A program made the position numbers and the translations under genes. DNA of 64,000 nucleotides from Brachynemurus nebulosus (taxonomy: Eukaryota; Arthropoda; Insecta; Neuroptera; Myrmeleontidae). Numbering within the stretch: position 1 is the first letter of the stretch; the number at the start of each line of letters is the position of its first letter. The DNA lies in NCBI GenBank assembly GCA_035578155.1, contig JAPWDM010000013.1, forward strand, positions 11,557,527 through 11,621,526. Reading direction: 5' to 3'. Below, piece by piece: positions 21,891 through 32,133 of this stretch. The notes under the pieces were generated by a model. That model did not search any database, was not told the DNA's origin, and was given only the letters and a program-made list of their open reading frames with translations.

Positions 21891-21962
21891 GGATCGGCCG
21901 GGAATGGAACCCAGGATCTCCTGGTAACTAGCCAGGCGTGCTAACCACTACACCAACGATCC
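21891..21962 (-). ncRNA. tRNA-like cloverleaf (loop would read AGT) inside the SINE-like element
   Basis: The 72-nt minus-strand sequence folds as a standard tRNA. The acceptor GGATCGT/CCGATCC has 6 of 7 pairs, the D stem GTGT/GCAC four, the anticodon stem CCTGG/CCAGG five with loop CTAGTTA, and the T stem CTGGG/CCCGG five. The T loop is TTCCATT instead of TTCGATT. The anticodon would be AGT (Thr), but T at position 37 is unusual. Because the same module recurs inside a repeat at 50758-50829, I call it tRNA-like and not a functional tRNA gene. Confidence 0.8.
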
Positions 21963-22055
21963 TATATGCTCGATAGGCGTCCGAACCGGACACCCATTCA
22001 ATCACCTATGTGTATTAGTACTCTCTCTGAGTCGAGAAACAGTTACAATTTTTAA

Positions 22056-22121
22056 TTTCAAATATTATCGAGTGCTTGTCATACGTAATAATATCTCACA
22101 AGCACTCGATAATATTTGAAA
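22056..22121. repeat. Perfect 24-bp inverted repeat with 18-nt loop
   Basis: The arms at 22056-22079 and 22098-22121 are exact reverse complements containing CGAGTGCTTGT/ACAAGCACTCG. The loop is 22080-22097. A diverged version in reverse orientation is at about 50571-50615. Confidence 0.9.
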
Positions 22122-22148
22122 CTAAAAAAAAAAAAGATACTGGAAGTT

Positions 22149-22586
22149 AAAAAATTTTTTATTTTCAAACATCAAAATCTTGTCAAATAATGCTTTTTTT
22201 TACATAATTTCTTTACACTAATTATTTGTTCTCAATTTGGTCCATCTAATTTAAAAGTTAAATATTAACTTTTCTGAATAATAATTAAAATATAATTATT
22301 ATAATATAAATATTTGTAATTAGGTTGTACACCTTACGTACAACTTACGTACTATTGCATATATGGTCTATTTCATTTAAACTTAAGCATAATTCATCAC
22401 TTACGAATTTAAGGAATTCCCGTTTTCTTAGCTTTATCTCTTTCATCGTTGCAAATGCCTAAAATTTTAAGTTTGCAGTTTGTTTTTAGAAAAGAAAATT
22501 GATTTGTTTCGAGTATAAGAATTATTTAGTTTTTTAACGATGACTCATGCTCAATTGTATTTGAAACGGGGTATATTTAAAATACC
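22149..22586. other. Unassigned AT-rich DNA
   Basis: No supported feature is seen. Confidence 0.4.
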
Positions 22587-23186
22587 ATCACAGTGTGATT
22601 GGCCGAAAAATCGTCAATTTTCACGATTTTTTTTCAGAGGGGTAGGATGGGGGAATGGGGATGAATTTTTTTTACAATTAATACCACTATTTAACAATAC
22701 AAAAAAATTTTTTTTTATTCATTTTTATTTATTTTTTATAATTATTTTAATTTTTTGAAAAAAGTATCTTTAAAAAAGGGCGGAAATCGGTGTCCATTCT
22801 TGAAATCTTCCTGTTTTTTTCACACGAAAAACTACAAAATAATTTTGTACTTCTTATTCAAACCGCCCGCCATTTTTTTAAATTTCAAGAAAAAAAAGCT
22901 CCCATAGGAACATAGCGGCTTACCTACAGATTGATAATCTATTTAATTTTTTTTTTTCGGATGAAAACTGCGGCCGCAATCGTGGGCACCGATTTCCGCC
23001 CTTTTTCAAAGACACTTTTTTCAAAAAATTATAATAATTATAAATAATAAATAAAAATGAATAAAAAATATTTTTTTATTATTAAATAGTGATATTATTC
23101 GTAAAAAAAAATTTTATCTCCATTCCCTCATTTTATTCATCCGAAAAAAATCGCGAAAATTATCTTTCGGCCAATCACACTGTGAT
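22587..23186. mobile_element. Foldback element, 600 bp, with ~210-bp inverted arms
   Basis: The ends ATCACAGTGTGATTGGCCG (22587-22605) and its exact reverse complement (23168-23186) cap long arms that stay alignable to GGGCGGAAATCGGTG (about 22778) and CACCGATTTCCGCCC (about 22988). Each end is itself nearly palindromic (ATCACAGTGTGAT). The unpaired centre (22800-22985) is noncoding. No certain target duplication can be read. The frame at 22540-22758 is an artefact of low-complexity sequence. Confidence 0.85.
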
Positions 23187-25532
23187 TGTACCTTAAGAGT
23201 AATTCAATTTTGAAAGGATGTATATATATTATTGTAAATACAGAAAATTTTTAATATATATTTAAACTATATAAAAAAACATTATTTTACCAGATTTCGA
23301 TGACTGAAATACCAAGAAATTTTTTTTATAATTAGTTAGTTCAATAGTCAGATTTCTGGTGGAGCGATTACTGACTTCCTAGGAACCATTTGGGAACAAT
23401 TTAGCCATACAATAAACAAAAATATTTTACAAATTCAACGTTGAATATAGTTTTTTTTCTTATATGAATGGTGTTTATTGAATACTACTAACGCAAAATT
23501 TATATCTACATATAATATTTACCTATGGTTTTATAGTGATGCCAGCATTTGATAAAAAAAAAAACTAGGTATTGGAATTTTTTATCTCTTTTTAAATTTT
23601 GGATCGATTAACATTTTTTATTACAGTGCACATTCTGAATATTTCCGCTCTCAATAGTTCCGCTTCCCCAGTTTGAGACTGGAGCGTTACCACCACTCTA
23701 CCACCTGTTATTTATTTATTTCATCAAAGCTAAGAATCAAAAAGTTTGTTTTGTTTATATTAAGTGGAAGAAAAATTATCTAAATTAAATAAATATAGTA
23801 AGACAACTTAAATTTGTAACATCATTATTCAATTAACTAGTCAGCATTGCTTATATTGATCCACTGCATACGCTGATAGTGTATTCACTGGTACCCTCAT
23901 TATGTAAACAATTAAACATAAATCTTAAGCAGGTATAAAAATTTGATTTGTTTATACAAAATAAAAATTATGAAAAAACATTGAGAAAAGCGAGCGTAGT
24001 TTTACAAAATTTTATGAGGAGATACATATTTTATTTTATCAGTAAACGAAAAAGGTTACACAATAGTCAATACTTTTTAATTCGATTTTGAATAATAAAG
24101 AAATAGAATTTTGTTAACCACATGCATAAATAGGTGATTACAATACAAAAGATATCATTAGATTATAACCCAGATCCAATACTGTGGATGTACAGGTACA
24201 GTATACTATACGCACATATTATACGTAATCTATTATGTATTGTATATGTATTTTATTAAACATAAACCACTAGAGTTTTATCGTTTGGAATGGTTGTATA
24301 AAAATTATTAGTTTAAATTGAATTTTTAAATTATATTATTTAGACCCACACACTTGTTTTGACGCTCCTGAAAAGTTTTTAATTTTGACAGGGTTATAAA
24401 TTATTGAACTATAAATTCTAAATCTAGACACAGACATAAAAAAAATTCTTGTACCTTGCCAGCGAACGAATGGCCTTTGGTGGGAGAAGAACACTGAAAA
24501 ACTAGCGTCAAGTCTCTCGCCTCAAACAAAATTGGGGGCTATTGAAATAGGTTTTTTGGTAACGAAAACAATATAAAAGTAGTTCACTTTTTTTTTAACT
24601 TTACCTAAAAATTAGCTGCATTAATTATTTATTACATAAAACATCCCTTGTGACGCAACAACAAAAGCATTCCCCTAATTATCTGCCTCCAGATTTTTTC
24701 TGTTTTTTTCTTTCTCTCCCGAATTGAATAAATTATAAGCTACTATTTATTTACCTACTTATAAATTTATTTATATTTACTGACGATACTCATCGTATAT
24801 TATTATCCTGGATTCGTTCGTGTTTTTTTCCCGTGTGTGTTCTTTACCTCTAAATCAAATCATGTTATTAATGGCCAAATATAGAATAGTTAGAGTTGAC
24901 GGCGAAGCCGATGTTTGTGCCAACAATCGTTCCCGGTTTTTTTTTATTTATTGTTTTCGTTCCTCTTTGTGCAATGCTTTCGTTTGTCGAACGGTCGTCA
25001 GTCGATATGTTTTTCTATTATTGAAATTTAAAGAATAGAGAGAGAAATGGAAACATGTGAGAGAGATTGTTCGATATGTCGGGCTTTTTTTTCTTTCGAT
25101 GTAATATTTACTTCTTGTTTTTGTTGAATGTATATTTATTTAGCGATGTCGTGTAGAGTTAATATTTGTCTAAGATGAAGATATTTTTATTAGTCAATAT
25201 TTATCTCAATAATTGTTGTAGATTTTTTTTTTCGTTTTTATTTCGATAAAATTTTTGTTGTACGGTTTTCTTCTGAATAAATTCTTCCTACACTTGCTTA
25301 AAAATGTGTAGCGTAGGCTTTATTCTAAATAGGTTGTAGGCTGTAAATTTTCTGAACCTTAATAAATGCGTAACTTATTGTCATTACGTAACTTATTAAC
25401 TTGTTGAAACTAAATGACCTTGTTATGAGTTTTAAAAGATTGTAGTAGGAGTTCCTAAAATGTGGGTTACGACCCACTTGCAGAGTGGGTCGTTAGGTAA
25501 CGTGGAGTGGATCGCTAAAGATTATAGTTCAT
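23187..25532. other. 2.3 kb of AT-rich DNA with minor relics
   Basis: There are two weak items. A tRNA-Leu-like fragment lies on the minus strand at about 23640-23708 (ggtggtagagtgg, then ccagtctcaaactgg, no good B box). A hAT-terminus-like stretch with gtgggttacgacccacttgcagagtgggtcg lies near 25461-25492. Neither is complete. The frame at 24820-25038 is unrecognised. Confidence 0.35.
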
Positions 25533-25536
25533 TTAA

Positions 25537-26362
25537 GGGGGGAGTTCACGCCAGAAACGACTAATAAACTAATTTTCTCGAATCTCGTTTTTTGTTTTTA
25601 TTTTGTTCTGTGGTTCTTACACAAACACGGTGATATATGAAACATGGCCAAATTTTTTTTTTCAAGTAGAAAAATATTTATTTGTGAGCCGCTGCACAGC
25701 CAAGTTGCTGCTCCTTTGCAGACAACGCTCGCCCCCCCCCTCGCGATTTGATCAGTAATATTTAGAACTGGTGTTGTTTTATTTGTATGCCTTGGATTAG
25801 AGTTTTAATAAACAGTGAGTAAACCGCTTCTTTTGTTATTATTTTTCTTTTTCATCGTTTCCTGAAAGTTGTGTTTTTTCCGACAAGGAAAATCATATCT
25901 CAAGTTCTGGAAAAGATAGAGACTTAATTTTTTTTTTAAATTTGGTTCATAAATATATTGCGCATAAAGTGGAGTATGCTTTTTTCATTTGAACAATTGT
26001 AAGTATTTTTGAATATTTTTCTTTAATAAAAAATTGGGTTTTATAATTTTTAGAAGTTTGTCATTACAATTTTATAGTTAATTTTTAAAATTACCTGAAA
26101 CCCATACTCAGCTTTATGGATAAGTCCTTTAGGAATAAAATAATGAAAAAATATTTAAAAAATATTCATTACTTTTTGCGATATGGCGTTCCTTGTAAAC
26201 GTTAAAAAACTTGTGAAAAAGGGCCCCCTCCTCCACAGGGGAGAGTAATGAATGTTTCAAAAACAAATTTTTCTATTTGAAACCCTCCCTAATTTGAAAA
26301 ATAATTTCAACAAGCAAAATAATCATAAATAAAAAAATTGCTTTTTTACTTGAACTCCCCCT
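25537..26362. mobile_element. TTAA-flanked nonautonomous element with GGGGGAGTTCA ends
   Basis: TTAA at 25533-25536 is followed by GGGGGGAGTTCA. TGAACTCCCCCT (26351-26362) is followed by TTAA (26363-26366). The 12-bp inverted ends differ at the outermost base. It is 826 bp long and noncoding. The TTAA preference points to piggyBac-type mobilisation, but the ends do not begin with CCC on the same strand, so another TTAA-using superfamily is possible. Confidence 0.6.
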
Positions 26363-26459
26363 TTAAGGGAGGAAATAGGTTTAAAACTACGTTTTTTTAG
26401 TGATTTGTATGAATTTTTTTGGAATGAACGGAATGTATAAACTTTGAGAACATTGTATT

Positions 26460-26635
26460 GGAATAATTACCTTTTTGACTCGTTGTAAGTAACATAAAAA
26501 ATGAAATAGAATCGTATGCCTTACTCTTTTTATGTATATGCGAATTTTATTATCTAAAAAGAGTAAGGTATATATGATTCTATTTCAATGTTTTATATTG
26601 TTTCTTACAGCGAATCAAAAATGTATTGTAATTTT
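26460..26635. mobile_element. Small foldback MITE with ~75-bp arms
   Basis: The left arm (about 26465-26540) contains gactcgttgtaagtaacat and aatagaatc ... ccttactcttttta. The right arm (about 26555-26630) contains the inverted counterparts with a few gaps. A loop of about 15 nt lies at 26541-26554. The RNA would form one long imperfect hairpin. Confidence 0.75.
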
Positions 26636-27408
26636 TTAAAAGTATTTCTTTGGAAAGTATGGAAGGTATCAGCTGCCACCCATCGGAGCTCATCATCAGA
26701 CGTATAGCTGTTTGTGTAGCTTCTGGAGGCCACAGTTTCCATCTGAAATCAACAGGGTTTCAAATTTACTTTAGGGATATGTTTCTCCTCTATATGAACT
26801 TAACTTCCTCCCCCTCCCAAAAAAAAAAATTGAAAATTGCTGCTTTTAAAAATGTTAAAAAAAAACATAATTTTTTACAATAAAAAAAATAGTTTGAACA
26901 ATGAAATTACTCCAAGGTTTATATAGAGCTAAAGTGTACATAGATTTTAAAAAAAGCCATTTCGAGAAAAGCGCGTTTGAAAAATAAAAATTTATTTATT
27001 TATTTAAACTGCTTTCTGGTTAATCAGCGATTCCAGTACCATACCTATAGCAATTCTCTTTCTTTTTCATTTGAGCTTGCGACTTGACAACATTAGTATC
27101 AGTTATTAACAGTACTTAAATGCCAAAAAATTTAATAAAAATAATTGTAAAAAGACGAACGTTTTGTTGAAATTATTGTAAATTAATCTAAATTAACCAC
27201 TCACTTACTTAACCGTTCATAACATCAGAACCAATTGAAATTTTCGCTTAAAACTTCGGGAATATATTTTTGAATAGTTTTGCTTACAATTTATGGAATA
27301 TCAGTAGGGGGGTACGGTTTGCATGTAAGTTCTAATCTTTGCACATACTGTTCACTTTTTTCAATTTTAAACGATAATTTTTTCTTTTTCTTTATATGTA
27401 TAGACACA
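26636..27408. other. Unassigned AT-rich DNA
   Basis: The short frames at 26650-26883 and 27280-27503 (both strands) have no recognisable features. Confidence 0.35.
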
Positions 27409-27410
27409 GA

Positions 27411-27450
27411 ATGCCTGATGATCAAAACTTTAGGTTTCGAAACGTCGCAA
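27411..27450 (+). ncRNA. Hammerhead-ribozyme-like core (degenerate)
   Basis: CTGATGA (27415-27421) is followed by a weak 4-bp stem (AAAC/GTTT) and then CGAAACGTC (27438-27446). CUGAUGA, helix II and GAAAC form the hammerhead core. The GAAACGUC form without a helix III hairpin is known from ribozymes in Penelope-like elements. The first two positions of helix II do not pair here, so the copy is probably inactive. No Penelope protein was seen nearby. Confidence 0.35.
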
Positions 27451-29089
27451 AATAAATTATCAATTTTCATTAATAATTTTTGGTGATTTTTTCTCCAAAT
27501 CATTTCCGTAAATTTATGGAATAAAATTTTTTTAAATTATCTAAGGCTATCTCCTACCTTAATAGGACAAAATTGAGTCATCACGTATACTAAAAGTAAA
27601 GCCGCTGTTTTTTCCAAATTTATTCAAGTTTTTTCAAAGAATATATTTCATTTTCTAAGTGTAATAAAACCTAAGAATTTATAAGATAATTTTTTCCCGT
27701 GGTTGAACATCAAACAATGTGTTACAATAATTAATTTATAATATTCTGACCTCGTTGGCCATATCTGCGTCCATTTTATGTGGTCACTGATATATTTCTA
27801 AATTAAATTCGTATTAATAAAATTTACATTCGAAGTTTGTCGAACTATTTCTATGTATTTGTGTGTGTGTACTTTGATGTTTGCGCAGAGAACTTTATAA
27901 GATTGTGGTTTTTCGCTCACGTACAAAATCACATGGTACTGTACAATTTTGACAGTCCGGTAAAAACATTACGGACAATCAGGCAAGAAGTGAAGGAAGG
28001 ATTTTTTGTTTTCAATGATGATGTTTTAATAATATATGATTTAACACTGTTAAAGTACTTTTGGTTGCGTTGTGTTTTTTGGGGCACAAAAACGAAGGTG
28101 ATAAATTTTCTGAAGTTTTATTTAGATGATGTTTTCATGCCATCTAGACTGGACACTATTTTCTAAAAAAAAAATTATTCACCTAAAATGTATAAAGTAA
28201 CCATGATAAATTGATAAAATATTAAGTCTTTTACGGTTTTATGACGTTTTTTTGGCAGACAATCCTGTTAGTTTGGTTCAGGCTTAACTGTTGCTAATTA
28301 AAGGCGTGATTTTGGAAATACATATTTGTTAAAAATACGACAATCGATCTTTTATGGAGAATTCGGACTTGAATTGAGACATGAGAGTTTTCAATTTTAG
28401 TTCAATTTTTAAATGATTAAGACGAGTCAACTCGTCCTGCAATATGCCTGCTCAAAATGCTATGATATGTATATATTTACTGATAATTCTAAATAATGTT
28501 CAAACATAGTTTAGTATAATTTATATTTTGTAAATTCCTACGGTTCACTTTTTGATGTTGGGATCTTTAGATTTTTTCTTTTTCTTTTTTAGTAACCTTA
28601 TCTATTGTACTTATCACTGGCAGTAACAAGTCCGGTATTTTGAGACAAAAAAATTTTTCCAAATGGTTTGTTTAAAAGGGTTAATATTTCCTAAACAGTC
28701 AATCGTATGCTTGCAGATAATTAGATACTTGAAAGATGGTGAACTCACAGATAAAAGTAACAAATTCTGGATGCCTGTATTAACATGTTCATTGCCAAGC
28801 TAAAAATATAGACTTTGTGAGATGGCCAAATATCTTATGTTAAATATGTAGGTTTCTATCTCTGCCACACGATATCGCATGATTGGCCATATAGTAAAGT
28901 AGCCGCGATATTGCGTGATCGGCAATGAAAGTGTTAAACGAAAGTCTGAAAACCGATCATAGCGTCCCATTATGATTATAGACGTATTTTTAGAATGTCT
29001 TGAAATATTTTGAAAATTTTATGTATTGAACTGAAATATACATATCTGTTTTATTTGACGGGAAGTTATTCCTTTAAAAGCAAGTTCTG
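27451..29089. other. AT-rich DNA with one unrecognised open frame
   Basis: A plus-strand frame of 109 codons (27837-28166) is the longest here, but it has no domain, no good codon bias and no homologue that I recognise. Two similar 21-mers (28870-28890 and 28906-28926, cgatat-gc-tgat-ggc-at type) form a short direct repeat. Confidence 0.35.
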
Positions 29090-29134
29090 GGAAATTTGCT
29101 AGGTTATGTAGGATGCTGTGGCAGAAGTATTTTT
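29090..29134 (+). repeat. Terminal fragment of repeat family R
   Basis: The sequence gaaatttgctaggttatgtaggatgctgtggcagaagtattttt matches, with changes, the 3' end of R (ggaaattcgctatgttatgcaggatgctgcgacaggggtatttt). Confidence 0.6.
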
Positions 29135-29584
29135 AAGTGACAGTTTTTGAAGGAACCTAACCTTACTAAACCTAGGGTAACCATTACTTAAACGAATTAT
29201 TCAATAATGAGCAAATAAATAAATGTGAAAATTTTTTTCAAAATATTTATGGGGTTATCTAATTTTTTTATATGATTATCTACCTAAGTTTTAGAGATTC
29301 TGAAATATCAACTAAATTTTGCACGCCCAAGTTTGAAAACAGGAATGTACCAAATCAACTGAGAAAAGTTAATGATTTAAAGAGATGGTGACTGGTAACG
29401 TCGAGAAAAATTATGGAACACTAAATTATAGATCACTAAAAAAAATGCTATAGGTATTAGGTACAAGCCATGAAATTTTAATTTTTTTAACACAAAATAT
29501 GGTATGGTAAAGTTATAGGTTCATTAGGTAAAGTTAGACGATTTTACGGCAATGCACACAAAAATACTTTACCAAATAATTATA
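29135..29584. other. Unassigned AT-rich DNA
   Basis: Nothing is recognised before the TA-flanked element at 29585. Confidence 0.35.
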
Positions 29585-30048
29585 CAGGGTGGAAAGTAAA
29601 TAACACTCGTCGTTTGCAGGCGTGACTCATAACACCCTGCAGACACTAAAACCACAGGAATTTTTTCGGAATTAACAATTTGACAAAATCGCAAATGGAC
29701 TAGCTTCACGTTGTTTCAAAATTTTTCTAAGTACGACCCTGATTAAATTATGCATACATCCTTTTAGTATCAAAGGTATAAAATAATTTTGTTGACTAAA
29801 ATTCAATAAAATTTTGTAAACATGTTTACTATTTATTATGTGTTGCTTTTTTAGAAACAGAAATTTTATCTTAAAATATAAGATGGTTATAGCCGGATTA
29901 AAAAAAATTTAAGGCCATTTTTACTAATATTTTGTATCAAATTTTTTCTGTTAAAAAATATTTCTTGTACAAATTTATTGGCAAATGTTAATTAAATGGG
30001 TGAGACCTATCCACTGTTTTCGCAGCGAGACATATACTTTTCATCCTG
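29585..30048. mobile_element. TA-flanked MITE, family T, 464 bp
   Basis: The ends CAGGGTGGAAAGTA (29585-29598) and TACTTTTCATCCTG (30035-30048) are inverted repeats with two mismatches, both bordered by TATA. That is the expected structure for a Tc1/mariner-type derivative. The interior (gactcataacaccctgcagacactaaaaccacaggaattttttcgga ...) recurs at about 52937-53350, where it sits inside repeat R without its terminal repeats. Confidence 0.75.
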
Positions 30049-31248
30049 TATAACAGAATATATCGTACAAAGTTATCTGTACCTCTAATAAATTTAACTA
30101 TGCCCATACCAGTGCAATAATACTCTTATCTGTATAAAAACTCTAAAATTTCATACTTTGTATAATATAGTTTGAGGGCTTGAAAAGTGGAATCACAAGG
30201 GACGCTATCGGGGCATAAAATGGTTTATAGTTTTTATCAAATTTCAAAATACGCTTTTATCTTTTTACAATATAATATGAAAATAAATCAAAATAAACTT
30301 GACACACTAATAATATTTCATATTTAAAACATACCCAAACCTCTGTGTGTACTAGTTTTGGATTTTATGTTTTTGTCACGTACCGTAACTAAAATGTAGT
30401 GCTGTGGGCCGCATCTGCATCATTAGTCGGACTACAACACTAGGTCAATACACTTCACTACGACCATCATATGTAGGATATTTAAATGAAGAGGACAGAC
30501 AGCTAACAGGAAGAAAATCAATGTTTGTGATACAATATAATGGTAGCAAATGAATAGTTAGTTTGAATATTAATTGTAATTATTATCATTCATTCAGTCG
30601 TGTTATGAGCGTTTTGTTTTTGTCCGATGTCAATATGTTTATTTTCTAGATTGTGTTATTCAAAGTTTTGATTATCTTTTTTTTGTGTTATTCAATTTTT
30701 TGTGCAATAAATGAAAACAATATTTTGTATTTGTTTTTTTTTTTTTTTCGATTTTCTCCGGGCGGAAGGCATAACGAAATGTCAGGTTAGCAGGATTTTA
30801 TTTTTTTCAAAAAACTTTATCTTTCCTATCAGAAATGAAAAATTTTTGAAATTTTACAGTACGGTAAGTGAGAGTCGTGGCACACTTTCAATGACCTACA
30901 GCGGGAGGGGTAATTAGAAATATTAATTTTCCTCCCTCCGAGGATAAATTTGTTGAAATTTCAATTTGGAACAACTTAGTTTTCGACAACTTCTTTTAAA
31001 CACTCACCTTTCTAGTCCTAAAATTGCAAAATAATTGTTAATTCTTTGATGTAGCCTTTGTAGGTTCCAAAAAATGAAAACAGGACTGAGAAGTCCTAAT
31101 AAAACTATGATGTCAGCTTTTTTAGAATTTCATAGTCCTGACAACAAAATCCTTCCGAATTTTTCATTACCGTCATTGCATTAGGTAGTCTACTCACACT
31201 TAATCATTTTGTAATAGTCAGGGTCGGATCTTACACAATTTAAAGAGA
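30049..31248. other. AT-rich DNA, no supported feature
   Basis: There is a T tract near 30728-30742 and a short frame at 30711-30917 without domain signals. Confidence 0.4.
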
Positions 31249-32133
31249 CACACGGAGAGAAAAATCATATAACTTTTGCAGAGAAAATTTCAGAAAAATT
31301 ACCATGCTCTCTTATAATGCGTGCGCGATCGACGACCAAAGTAAAAAATATTTTACGAGCATGTAAATATTATTAAATTGAAACGTAAAAAGTATTAGTC
31401 ATGGCTTCATTAAAATTGTTGGTAAAATTTAAAGTGCTAACACCACTTTTATCACACTCTTTTGCATATATGTTATAGTTTAATTCTTGTTGTCGTACTC
31501 TTTCATTTGCGCATCTGACCCGCAACCTTATGTTGGTTGGGCTGTACGGGCTGTACGTACGGAGGAACAATATATGATGCATAAAAAAATGATTGGCAAC
31601 AATATATTCTAATACTGAAGATAGTGAAGTAACAAGATGATGAATTAAACGGTGACAGTCCGTCCTGAAAGACAGTGTAATGAATACTGCTTGCCGCTTG
31701 TAAGACAGTCTAATGAATCAAGGTGCTTGGTCCGACCAAGTTGGTCGTGTTGGTCGTAACACCACTCACCAGCTTGGCTATATGACTTGTATGTATGAGT
31801 GGGGTACATTTCAACAGCGTTGATACCTTTTTTCTCTTTCTGTCTTTCTACTATTAGCAGATAGCATTTGAATAATTATAAGACTGCATGGTAATTTTTG
31901 TAAGAAAAAGAATTAAAAAATATTTTTCTGTCGGGAATGGAACTTTTTACTGTGCTGTTTTACAAATTCTACGGAGCTAATATTACGGAAAGAATATTCT
32001 ATCCTTTAAATTTTCTATGATTAATTATAATTTTTATATTTTTACCGTACAAAATTGAATATGCTCGCCTTTTACACGTCGATTGTAGTGCTGAGCACAG
32101 TAATTTTTCTATGAATTTTCTGTCCGTGCAGTG
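31249..32133. mobile_element. Possible DNA transposon relic with CAC...GTG ends
   Basis: The left end CACACGGAGAGAAAAAT and right end ATTTTCTGTCCGTGCAGTG are imperfect inverted repeats, about 885 bp apart. No target duplication or protein is visible; the frame at 31373-31582 is unrecognised. Confidence 0.3.

Larger units (their letters stand above)
21853..22136 (+). mobile_element. SINE-like retro-inserted element, 284 bp, with 12-bp target duplication
   Basis: ATACTGGAAGTT lies directly before (21841-21852) and after (22137-22148) the element, a perfect 12-bp duplication as left by LINE-type target-primed insertion. The plus-strand 3' end is a 12-A tract (22124-22135). From 5' to 3' it contains: gtaaattaaaaatcac at the start; a tRNA-like cloverleaf on the minus strand (21891-21962); a stretch with gagtcgagaaacagttac; and a 24-bp perfect hairpin (22056-22121) immediately before the poly-A. 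A second copy of the tRNA module is at about 50719-50925. The tRNA-like part runs antisense to the poly-A, which is unlike a normal tRNA-derived SINE. Confidence 0.75.

Noticed and set aside
21891..21962. Functional tRNA-Thr gene
   Set aside because: The cloverleaf is good, but it is embedded in a repeated retro-inserted element, has T at position 37 and a changed T loop, and recurs at 50758-50829.
23640..23708. tRNA-Leu-like sequence on the minus strand
   Set aside because: It has an A-box and anticodon-stem likeness only; the T arm and acceptor stem are not formed.
27837..28166. 109-codon plus-strand frame
   Set aside because: It is the longest frame in its region, but it has no domain or motif and its length is possible by chance in AT-rich DNA.
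28681..28937. TTAA-bounded stretch considered as a piggyBac-type MITE
   Set aside because: The sequences inside the two TTAA sites are not inverted repeats.
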